Source: Chaenocephalus aceratus
Taxonomy: Eukaryota > Chordata > Actinopteri > Perciformes > Channichthyidae
Reading direction: 5' to 3'
DNA length: 64,000 bases
Assembly: GCA_023974075.1 (NCBI GenBank)
Contig: CM043796.1
Coordinates: 19,944,927 to 20,008,926 of the forward strand
Within the stretch, counting starts at the first letter, position 1. The number at the start of each line of letters is the position of its first letter. This document shows positions 58,788-64,000 of this stretch, piece after piece. Below the pieces are notes generated by a model that made no database searches, had not been told where the DNA came from, and saw nothing but the letters and a program-made list of their open reading frames with translations. A program made the position numbers and the translations under genes.

Positions 58788-60385
58788 GTCACATCACGTC
58801 TGACCCAGTTCAGACCTCCTCTGACCCGGTTCCAACCTCCTCTGATGGTCTGTGTAAACTGGTCCGCTGGGCTCACAGCCACGGCACCTTCTGCAGCCTC
58901 CTCCCCAGCCTGCAGCAGCTCACCTCCCACGGTACAGCGCTAACAACACAACCCGGTTCCCACGGCAGCAGCGTCCCTGTCGCCGTGTGGAGTTGTGCCG
59001 ATGGACACGCATACAACTGGTCCCTCGGTGAGCATAGCAATGCTAACGGAGGCTCAGGCCATACTAGCAATGGTCAGGAGAGCTTTGTTGGAGGGCTTCC
59101 ATCCAATAAGGTAAGGTAGAGATTTAACATCTTTGACTGTATTTTGCATTTCATTGCAAACCTAATTTGAGGTGTCGAGCACAGCTATAACACTTAACAT
59201 ACTCAAATGCACAATAAGTGGTGAAATCACGATGTCACAATCAAATGGCCCTTGAAATGTTCTCAAATGAAAGCATGCACATCCTAAATTGTGTATCATA
59301 TTTATTCCAAGAAAAAGTAACACCGTACTTTACTGCAGTGGTTCTCAAACTTTTTCTGTCTTTGGAGAGAGAAAAAAAGTAGTAGTTTTTTATAACTATA
59401 ATGATCATATAAACGTGTGCCTCGGAAATAATTGTTTACATTAATGGTGACCAAAACGTTTGAGAACCACTGAGATAACACTGAGTCCTTTTAGCTCACT
59501 GAGTCTCAGTCTGACGGGAGAGGACTCTCCTCCACTTTGTTGTTAAAAAAAACTCCTTATATTCGTTAGCGTAGCTCGCTAGCACCAGAAGCTAACATCA
59601 ACGATCTCCGGTACCGGTGCGCTCTCTCTCTCGCGCACGCACACAAAATGGCTCGTTCCACACACACACACAGAGCCGAGCTTTAGTGAAACACAGAGAC
59701 CCAGACGTAATAGTACTGTACTGCATCATATTATTTTTTTTAATAACCATTTTTCCTCCTGGTCTCTCGCGCCCCCCCTGTCATGCCTCTGCGCCCCCCA
59801 CTTTGAGAACCACTGCTTTAGTGTATTCAGCCTTGAAATGCAGATGTTGAGGATTCCATTGCTCTCATTATCAGTGTCAGAAAGTGGGTTGATTTTATTT
59901 TGAAAAAATGTGTTGCGGTGCTTGAGTGGCTAGCTTCCAAAGTGTCCTTTTGCATGTTGCACATTTTTTATTCCTAAATATAGAGCATTTAAATAAATGC
60001 CTTAGTTATAATAAGTATCACACTACACAAAGTTTAGGGACATCAATGAGACACATTTATAAAAACGATATATAGTACAAATCGTGACTTCACTCTGATT
60101 TGGTACAGTTAGTAAACTTGAATTTCTCATGCACTCTCTATTACCTTCCAGGTGACAGTAAAGGCGTCATGTGACCTGTCCTATAGTGAAGCAGCATCAC
60201 AGGGGGAACAGTTCAGCAGCGGATGTGATTCGTCGGCAACGGCTGAAGATGACTATGAGCCACACCCATCCAGAAAAAGAGGTGGGGCAACGGGAGTTGC
60301 ACTTCCTGTGAAGAAGGTCAAACAGGAAGCAGACTCTGCAGAGGATTGTGACTCTGGCATAATAACCAAGTGGCTCTTACTTTGA
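58788..60385 (+). CDS. Two downstream exons of an unrecognised protein, unit B
   Basis: Exon 58788-59110 and exon 60152-60385 mirror 42719-43020 and 44199-44432 with the same acceptors and donors. The first exon carries a 21-bp in-frame repeat (DPVPTSS after DPVQTSS) and few substitutions (one synonymous CTG to CTA, one Arg to Leu before PSNK). The second differs by Ser to Tyr in DLSYSEAAS. Both stay open to the same TGA. The in-frame nature of the differences hints at coding constraint. The likely poly(A) signal ATTAAA lies about 85 bases past the stop. Confidence 0.6.
59336..59815. mobile_element. hAT-type MITE, unit B
   Basis: Counterpart of 43394-43871, flanked by CTTTACTG (59328-59335) and CTTTAGTG (59816-59823), one mismatch in the duplication. 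Shared insertion site, so it predates the A/B duplication. Confidence 0.9.
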
Positions 60386-60885
60386 TGTTCCAGTAAATGG
60401 TCTAATAGTACTATGCAAAGTAATACATTGTATTGATTGTGTTTTGTGTGTTGCCGAAAGCTGTTTTACATTAAAGCACCAAAAATACTGATTATTATGA
60501 AGCAAGTCTTTTTTCATTTTAGAAAGTAAAAAAAGCCTTTGTCCATGGGTTTGTATTGCTTAAAAATAGTGGATGACTGAAAATGTAAAACCTATATATA
60601 AATATGGGGCTAAAGACACCATCATATATTAGCACAACTGCCGTCTTCTGGTAACATTCTACCCATAGACGAAGGAATGTTTATTTTCCTTTTTTAATGT
60701 GTTTTATTTTAAAACAGAAGTGAGAAATCAAGATGCAAAGATTTGAAGTGAGGGGAAATCTGAAAAAAAACAATAATGTGAGCTATATTAAGTACACTTA
60801 CCTTTACGGTATTAGGACTTTCTGGCCCCATTTCTTATATGTGCAAAAATAAAACCTGAATTTCAATTATATTGAATGTAACACT

Positions 60886-62822
60886 TTTAGATTTCCTTTG
60901 CTTTCTGTAATGTGTGGCATTTTAGACCTAAACACTGTCCAATTATTTGTTCCACAAAAAAGGATAAATACAAATGAATCTGCTCCTTCCCTTTATTATA
61001 AAACATACAATATGAATAAGTAAATGGATTACTTTTAAAGGTTCAAAGCTGGATTTCACTTTACTAAAGAGTTCATTATCAGAGGCTTCAGGCTTTTCTC
61101 ATCCTTTCATTAAAGATAGCTGCAGATTTTATTGCACCACCTCTTACTTCTCTTTTTAACCTCTCCCTCAGCACAAACACAATTTCAAAAGTATGGAAGT
61201 CAGCTTATGTCCTGCCTGTAAAAATGACATTCTATTTAAACAGTCAGGTTTCAGAAAGCAACACATCACCATCACTGCAACAATGAAAGTGGTAAATTAT
61301 ATTGTGGGTATCTTAGACAAAAAGCAGAGTTGTGCAGCTCTGTTTATTGATCTTTATCGTCGATCATCATATCCTGAAGCAGAGGCTGGCCAGTATTGGC
61401 ATATCTAGCCATGCAGTAGGGTGGTTTGTGAACTACCTCTCTGAGTGGTTAAACATTACAAATGGTGTACCACAAGGTTCTGTTTTAGGTCCACTTTTAT
61501 TCTACATCAACAGTTTAGGTCAAAATGTGGATGGAGCAACTTTACATTTGTATGCGGACGATACCGTGATGTATTGTGCAGGTCCCTCCATTAAGGAGGC
61601 TGTTGTTAAATTACAGGCTGTTTTTAATATTATCCAGCGGAGCTTAAGCTTATTTTAAATGTTGATAAAACTAAAGTAATGCTTTTTCCAAAAGACACCA
61701 TAGACCACTTTGGATATTGTTACTATAGGACAAGTACTTGAAGTGGATGCCTGTTATAAATACCTTGGTATCTGGCTTGATGATTGTCTCTCTTTTAAAC
61801 TTCAGTTCAATAATCTGCTTAGAAAGCTGAGGGTGAAGATAGGTTTTTTCAGAAACAAGTCCTGTTTCTCACTTGAGGCCAGGAAAATGCTAGTCTCTGT
61901 GACCTTTTTACCTGTGCTGGACTATGGTGATTTGATATAAATGAATGCACCTGCCCATTACCTAATCAAGTTTGATGCCGCCTATCACAGTGCACTGAGA
62001 TTTGTAACTAACTGTAAAGTATTAACTCATCACTGTACCCTGTATGCCAGAGCAGGCTTGCCTTCACTTACTGTACTGAGGCTCAGTCACTGGTACATGT
62101 TCATCTACAAAGCCATGTTGGATAAACTACTTTCTTACATCTGCTCTCTGATCTCTCGGCGAATTCAAAGTAGCTATTGTATTGAGATCTCATGATGTGG
62201 TTTCATTAAATGTGCCAAGTACTAGGACTGACTTAGGGAAGAAAGCTTTTAGATGCGCAGCTCCACTAACTTGGAACAGTGCAAAAGGAATGGAAACTGA
62301 GCAATTTGGTTCCACTAAATGTTTTTAAAGCACGGATAGATGCTATCCAATCTGAAACGGTTGGAACCTGTAAATGTTACTAGCTATGTAAACTATAGTC
62401 ACTGTAAATATGCTGTATGATGTCCTTTTTGTTTTTCTGTTGTTTTCTGTTTTATGTATTCATGTGGAACCTACTTGCAGCAGGTCACCCTTGAAAAAGA
62501 GATCAATGATCTCAATGGGATTCACCTGCATAAATAAAGGTTTGAAATGAAATGAAATCACACTTGTGTAAATTGCATACTGAAGTTGAACACAGAGAAG
62601 CCTTAAACCTCAAACTCTGGAAATGCATCGCTTTGCACATTGAAGGCCTACAACCCAATTGAAGAAACTAACAAGCTAAATATATGGTGGATTGAGGGGA
62701 AGTTACCCATATTTAATTTAGCTCAAATCTACAGTATCTACTACAAACATATTACCATAACGTTGTTTTTTTCAGGCAAGTGCCATTAAAAAAAATATAT
62801 TGATATTGTTAAATTGTATTAT
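60886..62822 (+). repeat. Start of tandem unit C (partial)
   Basis: Third copy of the unit start, clearly homologous to 30180-31220 and 44936-45960, including sequence on both sides of the LINE (AGCTAAATATATGGTGG, CCATATTTAATTTAGCT). Its LINE is about 1 kb longer than in A and B. Homology stops at about 62822, where an unrelated fold-back region begins. Whether the unit resumes beyond the window cannot be seen. Confidence 0.8.
61125..62560 (+). pseudogene. Longer LINE copy, unit C
   Basis: Same LINE as in A and B but retaining the rest of the RT and C-terminus: GVPQGSVLGPLLFYIN, YADDTVMYCAG, YKYLGIWLDDCLSFK, FLPVLDYGDLI, ALRFVTNCK-THHCTLYARAG and LSHWYMFIYKA. The 3' end at about 62500-62560 carries GAGATCAATGATCTCAATGG and a TGAAATGAAATGAAAT tail. 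Stops and small deletions break the frame, including one that removes the FSKAFDT catalytic block. Not functional. Confidence 0.85.
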
Positions 62823-62999
62823 ACGGAGCCCCCCTGGTGACATTGGTGAGAAAAATATTAATACGTGGCCATGCACATAATAATGTGTGGCACGAGTTAA
62901 TAATCGTGGCCACGAATTAGTTATTATGTTCCCACGCATTTGTGGGAACACAATAATTATTACCCAATAACTAAATCCAGATAGTCTATATAGAAACTG
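62823..62999. other. AT-rich GTGGCCACGAATTA-type sequence
   Basis: Short inverted blocks (CGTGGCCATG, CGTGGCCACGAATTAG, CCCACGCATTTGTGGG) separated by TTAATAAT-like spacers. This resembles a degraded palindromic fish repeat and marks the end of homology with units A and B. Confidence 0.5.
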
Positions 63000-63018
63000 A
63001 CTGAGTGACAACAAGTCG

Positions 63019-63855
63019 AGTAAAGTTGTAACGATATTGGCAGATTCAGATTTCACGGATCAATAACTCATGAACAAAACATTGTTCAGACAAAAATGAC
63101 ATCTCCTAAGTACCGTGGTAAGGTTGACAACGAACTACAATCACATTTTGATCAAAAAAAGCCAATACGTGCTTTCCTCCAAACTGGAGACATTACATTG
63201 GTCTCTATCTGCAGCCGGAGAAGAAATTAGTGCTCAGGGACCGTCTGCAAAGTGCAACTCCGAAAAAAGAGAATACAATAATATTCAATCACTTCACTAT
63301 TATACAGTATATTTCTACCAAACTCGCTACACACATCAATAGTCTCATGTTGCTCATACTACAGCAGAGAGTTTGGAAGAAGTGCTTTTGAATAATTTTG
63401 GTGAATATTTGTGTCTTCAATAAATATGGCATCATCTTCAATAACGTTACTATTATACAGTATAAATATTCACCAACATTCTTCCAAACCATATTCTTCC
63501 AAACTCTCTGATGTAGTATGAACAACAGAAGACTATTGATGTGTGCAATGAGTTTGGTAGTAATATACTGTAGAATAGTGAAGTGATTGAATATTATTAT
63601 ATTCTCTTTTTTCGGAGTTGCACTTTGCAGACGGTCCCTGAGCACTCGTTTCTTCTCCGGCTGCAGATAGAGACCAATGTAATGTGTCCAGCTCGGAGCG
63701 AGGACGGCGCATATTGTTTTTTTTTTATCAACATGTGATTGTAGTTCGTTGTCAATCTTACCACGGTACTTAGGAGACGTAATTTGTGTCTGAATAACGT
63801 TTTGTTCATGATCCGTGAAATCCGAATCTGCCAATATCGTTCTAACTTTACTCAA
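63019..63855. mobile_element. Fold-back element: two inverted arms of about 410 bp
   Basis: The left arm (63019 to about 63430) and right arm (about 63440-63855) are reverse complements with roughly one difference in ten bases. Shared blocks include AACGATATTGGCAGATTC, CATTACATTGGTCTCTATCT and GGGACCGTCTGCAAAGTGC. The arms carry a short decayed reading frame in both orientations (for example TSPKYRGKIDNELQSH on the minus strand), suggesting each arm is a transposon end containing a coding scrap. The spacer is only about 60 bp. The superfamily is not identified. Confidence 0.8.
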
Positions 63856-64000
63856 CTACTTTTCAAACCGTGCATTTTCAGCAGCCGAATCAAGTGCCTT
63901 TTGCTAAGGATGACACTGTGCTTAACTGCAAGCAGGGCCGGACTGGGACAATAAGTCAGGCCGGGAATTATACACCCAGCCAGGCAGGGCCGGCCCTCGG
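63856..64000. other. Window end with GGGCCGGCCC-type transposon terminus
   Basis: GCAGGGCCGGACTGG and GCAGGGCCGGCCCTCGG look like two adjacent starts of hAT-type ends (CAGGGCCGGCCC), the second cut by the window edge. Too short to classify firmly. Confidence 0.35.

Larger units (their letters stand above)
44936..60885 (+). repeat. Tandem unit B (about 15.9 kb)
   Basis: Second head-to-tail copy. It has the same content as unit A but carries a 4.5-kb L1/Tx1-type LINE (51004-55480) in the palindrome loop. It retains about 265 bp lost from A near 31888, a longer left palindrome arm, and about 100 bp after the 43-bp palindrome. It lacks about 170 bp present in A at about 43190-43350. The unit ends where the unit C start sequence appears, at about 60886. 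Confidence 0.9.

Noticed and set aside
30180..60885. Units A and B as two haplotypes of one locus wrongly joined
   Set aside because: Not fully excluded, but the third unit start and the different large insertions in order A-B-C favour a real tandem array. Read depth and junction-spanning reads would settle it.
63289..63855. The 188-codon minus-strand frame as a gene
   Set aside because: It lies wholly within one fold-back arm and spacer, reads through the palindrome centre, and its mirror copy in the other arm is broken.

Overview
This window is nuclear DNA from a ray-finned (teleost) fish. It holds multi-exon genes with GT-AG introns, TTA- and TTAA-flanked MITEs, L2/jockey-like and L1/Tx1-like LINE remnants, and the convergent gene pair CSPG4/SNX33, an arrangement also known at human 15q24.

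Region 1 (1-2434) is intergenic, with a LINE 3' fragment at 811-1759 on the minus strand. Region 2 (2435-20465) is a chondroitin sulfate proteoglycan 4 gene (cspg4) on the plus strand. I resolve 22 coding exons: signal peptide, two laminin G domains, a long CSPG-repeat array, a His-rich stalk, one membrane segment and a QYWV PDZ-binding C-terminus. Five exons carry single-base indels, mostly in short homopolymers. The exon and phase structure is otherwise perfect, so I read these mainly as assembly errors, although a decaying allele is possible. Region 3 (23074-29384, minus strand) is snx33, with four coding exons for an SH3-PX-BAR sorting nexin, intact over 552 codons. Cspg4 and snx33 converge tail to tail.

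Region 4 (about 30180-64000) is a head-to-tail array of a unit of about 15 kb: unit A about 30180-44935, unit B about 44936-60885, and the start of unit C from 60886, where homology stops near 62822. Each full unit contains a LINE remnant, a TTAA-flanked MITE with an 11-bp minisatellite, a gutted relic of a promoter and first exon, a giant inverted repeat, and a gene for a Myb/SANT-like DNA-binding protein. Behind the Myb/SANT exons lie two splice-compatible exons for a protein segment I do not recognise.

The two full units have each received a different later insertion in the palindrome, so each shows the empty site of the other. Unit A carries a 3.7-kb DNA transposon with TATA flanks, a YqaJ-like nuclease fragment and a piece of a histone H3 gene with its 3' stem-loop. 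Unit B carries a 4.5-kb L1/Tx1-type LINE in the palindrome loop, with an 11-bp target-site duplication. In unit B the Myb/SANT exon has single-base frameshifts, whereas the downstream exons differ between units only by in-frame indels. The window ends in a separate fold-back element of about 0.85 kb.
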